A stretch of 64,000 bases of DNA from Branchipolynoe longqiensis (lineage: Eukaryota; Annelida; Polychaeta; Phyllodocida; Polynoidae), in assembly GCA_030323885.1 (NCBI GenBank), contig CM059199.1, forward strand, positions 37,580,590 through 37,644,589, given 5' to 3'. Shown here piece by piece: positions 53,310-63,389 of the stretch. How positions within the stretch are numbered: position 1 is the stretch's first letter; each line of letters begins with the position of its first letter. The notes beneath the pieces are model-generated. The model did not search any database and was not told the origin of the DNA. It was given only the letters and a program-made list of their open reading frames with translations. The position numbers and the translations under genes were made by a program.

Positions 53310-54212
53310 CCCAGCCTCACTAAACCGGGCACCCCAGCATGCCTAACACCAGGCACTCCAGCGCTAAGCAAAACGGATTGGCCGGACTGGGAGCGGCAAA
53401 ACTCAGTACCAAGGTGCACACACCGAGTGTCACAACACGATCGGTATGGCCAGGCATCAGCCGCTAACCAGGGCCGCTATGCTACGGTATGCGGTGTAGC
53501 TTGCAGTTTATGCAAAGCTTATGGCATTACGGTCTGCGGTTTATCTATTCATAAAACGTACGGTCACCACACGGCATAGGTCACCGTGCGACGCCTTTCT
53601 TTGTTGTTGCCGCACAGCCGCAGATCAAATATTTTAAAGACATTTTAGGACATTTTTATATTCACAATTTCTTTACAAGCATATTATTCTGTTAACAATA
53701 GAAATTGGGGTGATTCCGGCCCGCAGCGTTGCGATTTTCCAAAGTTAAGATAACTTTGACTTAAAATAACCGCAACTGCTTGCGGTGAGCAAAAAAATGC
53801 ACGGTCACCATACGGCGTACGCAACCCACCGTGCGGTCACCATACGGTCTGGCCGATGTGGCGAGTTATGCTTGCCGCAAGCACGCCATTTGTGACTATG
53901 GCTTAAACCGGGCACCCCAGCCTCACTAGATCAGGCACCCTGGCCTCACTAGACTGGCACAACAGCCTCACTAAACTGGGCACCCCAGCCTCATTACACC
54001 GGGCACCAAAGCCATGAAAGCCTCACTAAACCGGGAACCCCAGCCTCACTAAACCTGGCACCCCAGCGTCAAAAACGAGGCACCCCAGTCTAAAAAAAAA
54101 CGGGTACCCAGCTTCACTAGACTGGCACCCCAGCCTCACTAAACCGCGCACCCCAGCCTCAATAAACCAGGCACACCGGCCTCACTAGACTGGCACCCCA
54201 GCCTCACTAGAC
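53310..54212. repeat. ~25-bp minisatellite (CCAGCCTCACTAAACCGGGCA), interrupted
   Basis: Units such as CCCCAGCCTCACTAAACCGG then GCA occur at 53310-53370 and 53905-54212. A ~510-bp non-repetitive block (53395-53905) containing several ACGGTCACCATACGG or CACACGG motifs in both orientations splits them. Confidence 0.87.
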
Positions 54213-54354
54213 TAGGGGAGACAACAATAGGTTATAGCCGTGTCCAGCGTAAATTTTCGAGTTTCGATTTGTAATGGGGACCTTTCATGAGCCATTTCTC
54301 TCGCTATACACTTGGTGGCAGCAGCCATTCCCAGTCCAAGTCGGCCATCATGGT

Positions 54355-54560
54355 TGGATAGAAGGGTGTAGATGTGTGGTGGGGGTGGTGGTGTGTGGTG
54401 TGCATTTAGGGATGTGGTGGGGGTGTAGGTATGTGTGTGGTGGGGGTGTAGGTGTGTGTTAGGGGTGTGTGTTTGGGGTGTAGGTGTGTGGTGAGGGCTT
54501 AGGAGTGTGGTGGGGGTGTAGGTGATTGAGTGAGGTGTGTGTGAGGTGTGGGTGACTGGA
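54355..54560. repeat. GGGTGTAGGTGTGTGGTG minisatellite
   Basis: About nine imperfect ~20-bp units. Confidence 0.9.
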
Positions 54561-54574
54561 ATGCAGGTATTGCA

Positions 54575-54980
54575 ATACCTCAGGGAGTTTGACGCCCCTG
54601 CCCTGCAGAGTTGTAAATCACTGCCTTGTGGTACAGGTTCTTGACAGAACCGAAGGCTAAGGGAGCAAACCCTGAACAGAAAACCATGTCACTGTGGCAG
54701 CATCAAGGGCGGTTGATGTATGGAACTCCTCCCGACCAGCCACTGCAGGGACAAATAGTTTTGCGCCTGTCTGGACATGTTCTTGCCGGTGTGAAACCTC
54801 TATCTGCTCCCCGAGAGAGTGCCGCTGGTAACTTGCAAAAGCCAGCAGCACTTCAATACTTTTGCAGGCAGCTTTCATGAAATGTACAACCGCACAAAGG
54901 AGAGCGGCAGTCAAGTGATGAGAGCAGTCTTTGTCGCATCGCAACCGACAGCATGATGATGATGATGATGATGATGATGG
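54575..54980 (+). mobile_element. Non-LTR retrotransposon 3' end sharing the LINE tail
   Basis: 54896-54979 reads GGAGAGCGGCAGTCAAGTGA, AGAGCAGTCTTTGTCGCATC, CGACAGCATGATGATGATGA. This is nearly the same terminal coding (RAAVK then stop) and 3' UTR as the LINE at 42393-43034, with a longer (GAT)n tail. The preceding ~320 bp is not similar to that LINE, so this is either another LINE subfamily or a SINE-like element using the same 3' end. Confidence 0.65.
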
Positions 54981-55264
54981 GTGACTGGATGAGTGAGTTA
55001 GGTGTGTGAGGAATGAGTGAGGATTGAGTGAGGAGTGAGTGGGAGCAGTGCGTGGATAAAGAAGTGGGTGAAGAAGTGAGTACAATTTCAAAAAGAAGAT
55101 TCAAGGCAATAAATGTTTAGGGAGGAGAGGGGGGTACTCTATCGCACCAATGAATAGGAGCAAAACCTTTTTTTTTTAAACACAAAACTACTTCTTTTCT
55201 CCTTTTGAAAATGATTTGAATTTAATACCCGAAAAAAAAGCACTGATCAGGACTGTTGAAAAAG

Positions 55265-55400
55265 TAGAGCGTTGGCTTCCCAAGCGGGTGGTCATTTATT
55301 AGATCTGCAGCTGAAACGCCTTACCTAGCATGGCGCTCAACATTGCCAGGATAGGGCAAGGCGCAGTGGAATAAGACTGAAATTTCGCCATCATACTCAA
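55265..55400 (+). mobile_element. Short SINE, tail type C (diverged)
   Basis: AGAGCGTTGGCTTCCCAAGC, CCTAGCATGGCGCTCAACAT, then TAGGGCAAGGCGCAGTGGAA and ACTGAAATTTCGCC. The dinucleotide-simple 55401-55735 stretch that follows is A/T-rich and unassigned. Confidence 0.6.
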
Positions 55401-55739
55401 CCAATATAAAAAACAAAACAAACAAAAATTAAAAAAACAAAAACAGTTTAAAAATCGAAACTTCTTTTCAATATTTATCGATTCTTTTCCTTAAAATAAA
55501 ATAAAATAAGATACAAATATTGTTAAAAGGCTCTGAATATCAAAACGATGCTGTGTGCATCCTTGAAAATGAAATCAGCCCTGCTCCCCTTAACACACCT
55601 CACACCACCTCCATGCTGAGACAGCCAGCTCTCTATACCGATGTCACGTGACATGAGTGCACCTCTGTCGCTCTCTTATGGACCACCAGCATTTATTGAG
55701 TGCTAATGAACAGAGTGCATGCCGAATGCCGTGCAAGCA

Positions 55740-56040
55740 CATTAGCATGTGCATGGGCATGGGCAGATGCATGGGCATGGGCAGATTCATGGGCATGGAC
55801 AGATTCATGGGCACGGGCATGGGCATAGGGCAGGCACATGGGCATGGGCAAGCATATGGGCATGGGCAGGCATATGGGCATGGGTAGGCACATGGGCATG
55901 GACAGGTGCATGGGCAGGTGAATGGGAATGAGCATGGGTAGGCACATGGGCAGGTACACGGGCATGAGCATGGGCATTAGCATGGTCAGGTGCATGGGTA
56001 GGTGCATGGACATGGGTAGGCACATGGGCAGGTGGAAGAG
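55740..56040. repeat. ATGGGC minisatellite
   Basis: Units of GGCATGGGCAGGCACATGG, about twenty imperfect copies at 12-18-bp periodicity. Open frames are Met/His/Gly repeats on both strands. 56041-56404 has no recognised gene. Confidence 0.93.
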
Positions 56041-56404
56041 TGATGCTTTCAACGCAGAATGGCCGTTTTGGTACTATTGGACAATGGCGTGATGTCGCTG
56101 CTTCTCCTCAGGTGATTTTTGGAACTAATGGTCGCCACGTTCTACTCCCAACCTACCTCCAACGCCCTGTAGCAGGTGCGGCGGGCCAGGATCGCTGGCA
56201 GCAGTGAGGGACCAGTGTAGCTAGGGTCAGGCGGCGTTATTCTGGTTCAATGCTGCGCCTGATGGAGCACTTAGCTCTCCACTCTCCAATCACCACAGAG
56301 GTGTTATGCATTAGCAGCGGTCTGCATTGACAGGCCGTCAGTTTGAAGTGCTTTGGTTTCATTCAGGCTGTGCTCGGGTTCACTCAGTCACCCGTCTAAG
56401 CGTG

Positions 56405-57130
56405 TAAGAGGCGTGTATATATATATATACAGAATATTAACACAAATTTACTGCCCACCTTTTGTCATTACTATCCGGGTACTTTGGGTTGTGTTTTCAG
56501 TGGTGTCGGGTGGAGAAAGACCTTTTCAGCAAGTCGCAGCACTGTGTTTAGCACTCTGTCGTATATAGGTCAACTGTCTAAATGTGTAACAGTTTACGAC
56601 TAGAATATTAACCAAAATTTACTGCCCACCTTTTGTCATTACTATCCGGGTACTTTGGGTTGTGTTTTCAGTGGTGTCGGGTGGAGGAAGACCTTTTCAG
56701 CAAGTCGCAGCACTGTGTTTAGCACTCTGTCGTATCTAGGTCAACTGTCTAAATGTGTAACAGTTTACGACTAGAATATTAACCAAAATTTACTGCCCAC
56801 CTTTTGTCATTACTATCCGGGTGCCTTGGTTTGTGTTTTCGCTGGTGTCGGGTGGAGGCAGACCTATTCAGCAAGTCGCAGCACTGTGTTTAGAACTCTG
56901 TCGTATATAGGTCAACTGTCTAAATGTGTAACAGTTTACGGATAGAATATTAACCAAAATTTACTGCCCACCTTTTGTCATTACAATCCGGGTACTTTGG
57001 TTTGTGTTTTCACTGGTGTCGGGTGGAGGCAGACCTTTTCAGCAAGTCGCAGCACTGTGCATAGCATTTTGTTGTACATATTTAGGTCAACTGTCTAAAT
57101 GTGTAACAGTTTACGAACAGAATATTAACT
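56405..57130. repeat. 171-bp tandem array, ~4.2 copies
   Basis: CTGCCCACCTTTTGTCATTA recurs at 56451, 56622, 56793 and 56964, exactly 171 bp apart. Units include GGTGTCGGGTGGAGGAAGAC, AGCAAGTCGCAGCACTGTGT and GGTCAACTGTCTAAATGTGT. A diverged copy lies at 58135-58290. Resemblance to primate alpha-satellite length is coincidental. Confidence 0.95.
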
Positions 57131-57144
57131 CAAAATTTACCACT

Positions 57145-57722
57145 TTTAACACGATGGGATGGCCGAATGAGTTGAGCATCTGCTCTCTGTGTGGCAGGTT
57201 GTAGGATTTAAACCTGTGGAGCTTAAAGTTGCACAGTCCGATGGTTTTGAGTACCTATTTTTGTCTGAGATAAATATATAATGTTGGTCATTAATCTCTA
57301 CCTTACTTTAGTTTGAAGTAACTTTTATTTTTAATGGCTAACCTTTGAGGTATTTGAAGTGCTAATATGCTAAATTAGTTTTGGCAAGCATGCCAAAACT
57401 CTGACACCACAGGCTTCTGCAGTAACAGGTTCTATTAAATTGCTTCAGTGTTCCCTTCTATGTGGCGACAAAAGTTGAATAAGTGTGCCAGTATCTAAGT
57501 TAGATATGTAGAATTAAATCTAGATAACGTTTTTGGTTTTGAAAATTTGATTTTTTATATCGGACTATGCTGCTTTAAACCCTGGTTGAATCAAACCAAT
57601 GACTTACAAATGTACACTTGTCGCTACCTAGCCTAGCGCTCAGCATTACTAGATTAGGGCAAAGAGCAGTGGAATGAGGAAGACCCATTACCAGCTTCCC
57701 ATTACCTGGGATTGAGTGAGTG
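57145..57722 (+). mobile_element. SINE with A-type head and tail C, split by a TTAA MITE
   Basis: Head GATGGGATGGCCGAATGAGT and GGTTGTAGGATTTAAACC up to 57232. After the MITE the SINE resumes CCCTGGTTGAATCAAACCAA, ACTTGTCGCTACCTAGCC, then GGGCAAAGAGCAGTGGAATG then AGGAAGACCC (tail C). A (GAGT)n run follows at 57713-57745. Confidence 0.87.
57237..57574. mobile_element. TTAA-flanked MITE, copy C, inside a SINE
   Basis: AGTTGCACAGTCCGATGGTT at the left, (rc) AGCAGCATAGTCCGATATAA at the right; TTAA at 57233-57236 and 57575-57578. Interior GCAAGCATGCCAAAACTCTG and CTAAGTTAGATATGTAGAAT match copy A. Confidence 0.88.
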
Positions 57723-58134
57723 AGTGAGTGAGTGAGTGAATGAGCGAGCGAGCGAGTCAGTGAGTGACTTGGGGGTTTTACACCATATGTTGGCAACTAT
57801 GGCGATATTCATGGCGAGATGTTGCATTTTTTCTTCTCTTTTTTTCTTGATTATATCACTCAACAGAGAGGCAAAAACACATTAGGCTATAGATATTAAA
57901 AGTGTGTTTATGTTTTAAAATCATTTGCCTGCAAATGTAAAATGTGCTAAATCTAAGGTGAAATCATTGAAGCATATACAGTCCAACTGTTTTCAGAAAT
58001 TCAATGATTACTTCACTTTTCACATTTTTACAAAGATCTTCCAGATTATGCGTTTCATTAAAAAACGTTGTTTCTGCAATGTAAAATTGCTACATACTTA
58101 TAATATGTGATTGGAATTTCCCCTACAGAATGAA

Positions 58135-58292
58135 TGTTACCCGTTAACCCTTCCCATCCGTCTTTGGTTTGTGACTAGGGTAGGCTTCGTCAGGAGGTCA
58201 CACTGTGTTAAGTACTTTGTTGTAAATACGTCAACTGTCTAAATGTAAATATACAGTCTACAGACAGAATATTAACCTGAGATTTACATAAG
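58135..58292. repeat. Diverged solitary monomer of the 171-bp repeat
   Basis: ATCCGTCTTTGGTTTGTGAC, CACTGTGTTAAGTACTTTGT, CGTCAACTGTCTAAATG and CAGAATATTAACC match the array at 56405-57130 with many changes. 57760-58134 between them is unassigned AT-rich DNA. Confidence 0.7.
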
Positions 58293-58302
58293 GAACTTAA
58301 TG

Positions 58303-58553
58303 CAGTGTTTGTTTTGTTTGTTCGTTGGAGTTTTACGTCCTAAACACATCTAAGGTCATATGAGGACGGGCACCGACTTGTGACAATGCACACTCATGGC
58401 AACTTTATAGTGATGTCTGACTTGGATACCAGGCCACCAGCACCATGACCCGATATCCCACTCAGCCACATTATCCTGACAGTCAGCTAACCAGTCATTG
58501 CCCTATCCTAATAATGCCAAGTGCCAGGCTAGGTAGTGACAAGTATCAATTTT
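58303..58553 (-). mobile_element. Headless tRNA-SINE, tail B-like
   Basis: The tail (rc) TTTGTTCGTTGGAGTTTTAC; body to GGTAGTGACAAGTATCAATT then TT; head replaced by a pogo-like terminus. Confidence 0.85.
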
Positions 58554-58554
58554 C

Positions 58555-58638
58555 AGTGTTTTGCAAGGCCGCCGAAAAAAATTTGGATTAACCGATCGTT
58601 TGGTTTAACCGAGCTTGGTTTAACGGGGTTGTACTGTA
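58555..58638. mobile_element. Tigger-like terminus
   Basis: Reverse complement of the right edge reads CAGTACAACCCCGTTAAACC, a pogo/Tigger-type end, with TA immediately outside (58639-58640). Further in are repeated GGTTTAACCGA motifs. The left side starts CAGTG but does not mirror the right end well. Confidence 0.6.
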
Positions 58639-58639
58639 T

Positions 58640-58792
58640 ATTGCGGTAGTACCTCATTTCCATGGTTTGTATTCTTGTTTGGAGCTCTGCTGTGAGGGTC
58701 CATGATTCACAAGCATACATGAAGATGGATGTAAAAAGGCAGCGCATTAGTCATATGCGGAGAGAAATACTCTTGTCAAATTACACGTATCA
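58640..58792 (-). mobile_element. LINE fragment: RT segment SIFMYACESWTLTAELQ
   Basis: The minus strand encodes LMRCLFTSIFMYACESWTLT then AELQTRIQTMEMRYYRNI, a highly typical C-terminal block of non-LTR retrotransposon RTs. A stop codon just upstream (RI*LM) and truncation at both ends show it is dead. Confidence 0.85.
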
Positions 58793-59075
58793 TTGGTTAT
58801 TAGACGTCAAACATATGGTCATTCTGACATTTCATTGGAGGAAGCCCGCTGCCACCACATAGGCTACTCTTTCCGATAAGCAGCAAAGGGTCTTTTATAT
58901 GCACTTTCCCACAGACAGGACAGCACATACCACAGCCTTTGATGAACCAATGGTGCACCACTGGTTGGAATGGAAAATAGCCCAAACTGCAAATGGGTCC
59001 ACAGAGCAGGATCGATAGGATGAACGACACATTCACAGGTGGACACGCTACCACCTGAGCTATGTCCCGCTCCGC
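58790..59075 (-). mobile_element. Molluscan-type tRNA-SINE (GCATATAAAAGACCC core)
   Basis: The minus strand begins GAGCGGGACATAGCTCAGGT (A-box region) and continues CTGTGGACCCATTTGCAGTT, GTGGTATGTGCTGTCCTGTC, GTGCATATAAAAGACCCTTT, TGCTTATCGGAAAGAGTAGC and TGTTTGACGTCTAATA. From memory this body is common in mollusc genomes. It is distinct from the dominant SINE group. The open frames across it are not protein genes. Confidence 0.85.
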
Positions 59076-59124
59076 AATTAAAAGCAAAATCCGAACATAA
59101 TGATGAAACCAAACATGCACTTAC

Positions 59125-59222
59125 TTGGTAGTTCTGCTTGGAAAACCTCTCTCAGAGCCATGAATTCTTCTTCAGGGTTGATATCCGCTTTGCCAAACTG
59201 TTCGTTCTCTGGCCACACCTCC
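59125..59222 (-). CDS. Candidate internal exon, unknown protein
   Basis: On the minus strand an acceptor context (CTGATTTCTTTCACAG) precedes a 98-nt open segment, followed by the donor GTAAGT (consensus). Translated in the only open frame it gives 32 whole codons, EVWPENEQFGKADINPEEEF followed by MALREVFQAELP, entered with one leading and left with one trailing base of split codons. Composition is acidic and gene-like, unlike every repeat-derived frame here. SINEs lie immediately on both sides, as in introns. I do not recognise the family. No partner exon was found in the window, so it could be a lone exon of a long-intron gene, a pseudogene remnant or chance. Confidence 0.5.
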
Positions 59223-59267
59223 CTGTGAAAGAAATCAGCCATCACTAGTTGTCCTAATACACTTAAT

Positions 59268-59580
59268 GGACAGGGTGCGGTGGCCGAATCGGTAGAGAGC
59301 GGGCCTTGCTTGCGGGAGATCAGGAGTTTGGTTCCTGGTCGAGTCAAACCAATGACTTATAAAATTGATACTTGTCGCTTCCTAACCCGGCGTTTGGCAT
59401 TTATATGATAGGGCAAGGACTGGTTAGCTCAGTGTCAGCTTAATGTGACTGAGTGGGATATTGGGTCATGGCGCCGGCAGCTTGATTTCCCAGTGGGCAG
59501 CAATGTAAAGTCACCATGAGTGCACATTGTCACAAGTCGGTACCCATCTTGACATGACCTTAGATGTTGCCAGAACTTAG
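59268..59580 (+). mobile_element. tRNA-derived SINE, head B, tail B
   Basis: Head GGGTGCGGTGGCCGAATCGG and GGGAGATCAGGAGTTTGG; complete body; tail TTAGATGTTGCCAGAACTTA. Its head lies ~45 bp upstream, in the exon's reading direction, of the candidate exon's acceptor. Confidence 0.92.
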
Positions 59581-59656
59581 CTGCACGTTCGGCATTACTA
59601 GGATAGGGAAAGGAGCAGTGGAATGAGGAAGACCAATTGTCCACAACTGAAAATTC
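59581..59656 (+). mobile_element. Short SINE fragment with tail C
   Basis: GTTCGGCATTACTAGGATAG, GGAAAGGAGCAGTGGAATGA and GACCAATTGTCCACAACTGA then AAATTCCCC; joined directly to the preceding SINE. Confidence 0.75.
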
Positions 59657-59994
<338 letters not shown>

Positions 59995-60249
59995 TACTGG
60001 TCATTAACCAGAATTACTACACATTTGAGCCAAACAAAATCACTGACTTGAGTCTTTATTGAATATTTAATGTCATGTAGAATACAAAGTCATGTCAAAT
60101 AGATCTTTTTTTATAGCCTTTAGCTTTTGTGCTCTTTCTTTTCTGGAAGCAAAAGCAGTGACAATGTAAAATATTACCCCGGGCCGTGGGTACCATCTGC
60201 TCCCCTGGATGTTACCATACTCTATCATCCACCATCTAGTGTTCGTTAA

Positions 60250-60595
60250 AGCTGCATAGTCCGATTAATCATCAAATTTTCAAAGAAAAACAATTATTGA
60301 GAATTGCTTCTACATATCTAACTTAGACACTAATGCACTTATTAAGCATGTCTTGCCACATATAAGGGAATACTGAGACAATTTAGTAGAACCTATTACT
60401 GCTAAAGTCTATGGTGTCAGAGTTTTGGCATGCTTGCCAAAACTAATTTGACATGTTTGTACTTCAAATATCTCAAAACTTTGCCATGTAAAAGAGACAG
60501 TACATGAAACTAATGTAAGGTAGATTATAACAATCAATTTAATATATGTATCTCAGAAAAATGACAGAACCTCAAAACCATCGGACTATGCAACT
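60250..60595. mobile_element. TTAA-flanked MITE, copy D
   Basis: AGCTGCATAGTCCGATTAAT at the left, (rc) AGTTGCATAGTCCGATGGTT at the right; TTAA at 60246-60249 and 60596-60599. Opposite orientation to copy A: the right half contains TAGATTATAACAATCAATTT and AATGACAGAACCTCAAAACC, the segment tandemly amplified at 1-712. Confidence 0.9.
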
Positions 60596-60653
60596 TTAAT
60601 ATCGTTAGCTTGTGCGTAAATTATATATATGTAGAATATAATTTATTATATAT

Positions 60654-60944
60654 CAGGGATGAAAGTGATCTCTGGGAAAAAAAAGCGGAAATGCGGATAG
60701 ACTCCCATAGGTTTAGCATTGTCAGGGAATCGCGGAAAATTCCTGGAAGTCGGGTTTCATAAATATTGGTATATGCTGAAAGTGCTGCACCGTTTGAAGC
60801 ATGTATTAGTAGTATACGCTGATAGTGCTGCGCCGTTTGAAGCATTTATTAGTACATATATGTTGATTGTGCTGGGGGATTGCAGAAGGGGCCTACTGGA
60901 AGAATCCCGGAAATCCGCTAAATCGCGGAGATCTTTCATCCCTG
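60654..60944. mobile_element. hAT-like MITE (CAGGGATGAAAG), complete copy
   Basis: CAGGGATGAAAGTGATCTCT at the left, (rc) CAGGGATGAAAGATCTCCGC at the right. Flanks TTATATAT and ATATATAT (7/8, but in AT-rich DNA so weak). Interior TATACGCTGATAGTGCTGCG units. Confidence 0.83.
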
Positions 60945-61140
60945 ATATATATATATCGATAGTGATAAACCGGTTATCGCATGTAATAAGATCTGGAGTG
61001 GGTTACACTCTCCCTCTTCCCCGGGGTGGGACGGGAGGGGGGGGGGGGGTGTACCAGCATGCACCTCTCCATCTCCTGCACGGGGCCTGCCCTCCACAAG
61101 CTCGGAGCAATTTTGTTATACTTATATATACAGAGAGAGA

Positions 61141-61352
61141 GGTTGGTTTGTTGGTTGTTGGAGTTTTACGTCCTGGCAACATCTACGGTCATACCAGGAT
61201 GGGTACTGACTTGTGACAGTGCACACTCATGGTGACTTTATACTGCTGCCACACTTGGAATTCAGGCCGCTGGCACAATGACCTGATATTCCACTCAGTC
61301 ACATTATCCTGAACTGAGCTAACCAGTCCTTGCCCTATCCTATTAATGCCAA
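61141..61352 (-). mobile_element. Headless tRNA-SINE, tail B
   Basis: The tail (rc) TTGGTTGTTGGAGTTTTACG then TCCTGGCAAC; body to CCTATCCTATTAATGCCAAC. 60945-61140 holds a short poly-G and nothing else identified. Confidence 0.88.
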
Positions 61353-61385
61353 CTAATGCCCTATCATATTAATGCTAAACTCACG

Positions 61386-61605
61386 CGGACCGGGCGCCGT
61401 GGCTGAATCAGTAGAGCACGCGCCTCGCTTTCGGGAGATCGGGAGTTCGGTTCCCGGTCTAGTCAAATCAATGACTTATAAAATTGGGCCTGATTTCCCA
61501 GTGGGGCAGCACTATAAAGTCACCATGAGTGTGCACTGTCACAAGTCGGTACCCATCCTGATATGACCTTAGAGGTTGCCAGGACGTAAAACTCCAATAA
61601 CCAAC
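61386..61605 (+). mobile_element. tRNA-SINE with internal deletion, head B, tail B
   Basis: Head GCGCCGTGGCTGAATCAGTA and GGAGTTCGGTTCCCGGTCTA; jumps from GACTTATAAAATTGG to GCCTGATTTCCCAGTGGGGC; tail TTGCCAGGACGTAAAACTCC. With 61141-61352 it forms a head-facing inverted pair. Confidence 0.9.
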
Positions 61606-61779
61606 CAATCTAAACTCACGCAATGTTTAGCTTCTACACTTGAAAGTGATCACTTTTCCATTGATGTGATGGTAGACAGACAGACATCTGCTGAATGCGT
61701 CTCGTCAGTGGCTTTGAATGACAGTGTCGGCAGACAACATTTATTGTCAGCAGACGACATTCAGTGGTGATTTGGACGG

Positions 61780-62622
61780 TGAGGTGAGGTGGGGTTGTGA
61801 GGTGAGGGGCGGGGATGTGGTAGAGGGGGCTAGGTGGGTGTTGTGAGGTGAGGTGAGGTGAGGTGAGGTGAGGTGAGGGCGAGGGGTGGGGGGTGTGGTA
61901 GAGGGGTGGTAGGTGGGGTGTTGTGAGGTGAGGAGTGGGAATGTGGTAGAGGGGTGGTAGGTGGGGTGTTGTGAGGTGAGGTGAGGATGGGGGATGTGGT
62001 AGAGGGGTGGTAGGTGGGGTGTTGTGAGGTGAGGTGAGGATGGGGGATGTGGTAGAGGGGGCTAGGTGGGGTGTTGTGAGGTGAGGTGAGGAGTGGGGAT
62101 GTGGTAGAGGGGTGGTAGGTGGGGTGTTGTGAGGTGAGGAGTGGGAATGTGGTAGAGGGGTGGTAGGTGGGGTGTTGTGAGGTGAGGTGAGGATGGGGGA
62201 TGTGGTAGAGGGGTGGTAGGTGGGGTGTTGTGAGGTGAGGTGAGGAGTGGGGATGTGCTAGAGGGGGCTAGGTGGGGCGTTGTGAGGTGAGGTGAGGAAT
62301 GTGGTAGAGGGGTGGTAGGTGGGGTGTTGTGAGGTGAGGTGAGGAGCAGGGATGTGGTAGAGGGGTGGTAGGTGTTGTGAGGTGAGGTGAGGATGGGGAT
62401 GTGGTAGAGGGGGTGGTAGGTGGGGTGTTGTGAGATGAGGTGAGGATGGGGGATGTGGTAGAGGGGTGGTAGGTGGGGTGTTGTGGGGGGAGGTGAGGAT
62501 GGGGGATGTGGTAGAGGGGTGGTAGGTGTGGTGTTGTGAGGTGAGGATGGGGGATGTGGTAGAGGGGGCTAGGTGGGGCGGTGTGAGGTGAGGTGAGGTG
62601 AGGAGTAGTGATGTGGTAGAGG
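61780..62622. repeat. ~58-bp G/T-rich minisatellite
   Basis: About fourteen copies of GGGGATGTGGTAGAGGGGTG, GTAGGTGGGGTGTTGTGAGG, TGAGGTGAGG, with length variation from the number of GAGGT units. Confidence 0.95.
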
Positions 62623-62631
62623 AGGGTGGCA

Positions 62632-63130
62632 GGGTGGGGGGGGGGGGGTTATGGGGAGGAGGAGGAGGAGGAGGAGGAGGGGGGGGAGGTGGAGGAGGAG
62701 GAGGAGGAGGGGGAGGAGGAGGAGGGGGAGGAGGGGGGGGGAGGGGGGGGAGGAGGAGGAGGAGGAGGCGGGGAGGAGGAGGAGGAGGAGGAGGGGAGGA
62801 GGGTACAGGAGGGGGGAGGGGGAGGGGGGAGAAGTAGGGAGGAGGGGAGGAGGGGGGAGGAGGGGGAGGAGGAGGAGGAGGGGAGGAGGAGGAGGAGGGG
62901 GGGAGCGGGAGGAGGACACGGATGGGTGAGGAGGGGGAGGACGATGAGGAGGAGGAGGGGGAGGAGGGGGGGAGGAGGAGGAGGAGGAGGGGGAGGAGGG
63001 GGGAGGAGGGGGAGGAGGAGGGGGAGGAGGGGGAGGAGGAGGAGGAGGAGGAGGAGGAGGAGGAGGAGGAGGAGGAGGAGGAGGAGGAGGAGGAGGAGGA
63101 GGAGGAGGGGGAGGAGGGGGAGGAGGGGGG
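62632..63130. repeat. (GGA)n / G-rich polypurine tract
   Basis: GGAGGA trinucleotide repeat with GGGG blocks, pure (GGA) for ~70 bp near 63028-63100. Glu/Gly/Arg and Pro/Ser open frames are artefacts. 63131-63385 is ordinary sequence with no recognised feature. Confidence 0.97.
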
Positions 63131-63389
63131 TCCCTCACTGGACTATAATGGCACAGTAACCCGCGACTGGACCATCACCCCTCAGTAAACAGGACGGGTC
63201 AATGGGAACCCGGGAAGGCCTGGTGGTTCCTTTACCTGATTGCTTACTTCACACCTGGGCATGGCGTGTGGTGAGTGGGTGGAGTTGGGTGAGAATTGCT
63301 TAACTCGCCTCATTCACGTGACTGAACTAAATTATTAAAACAAGATTACACGATGAGGTTTAGTAGGCTGGCCGAGATTGATTTATGCT

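Noticed and set aside
56405..57130. Alpha-satellite-like centromeric DNA because of the 171-bp period
   Set aside because: Sequence has no resemblance and only about four copies; length match is coincidence.
58800..59120. 106-codon minus-strand frame with CCPVCGK and other Cys motifs (zinc-finger-like)
   Set aside because: It coincides with the body of a recognised tRNA-SINE; the motif comes from TGCTGTCCTGTCTGTGGGAA in the SINE.
62569..63138. Poly-proline and poly-Glu/Arg open frames
   Set aside because: Translations of the (GGA)n repeat in different frames.
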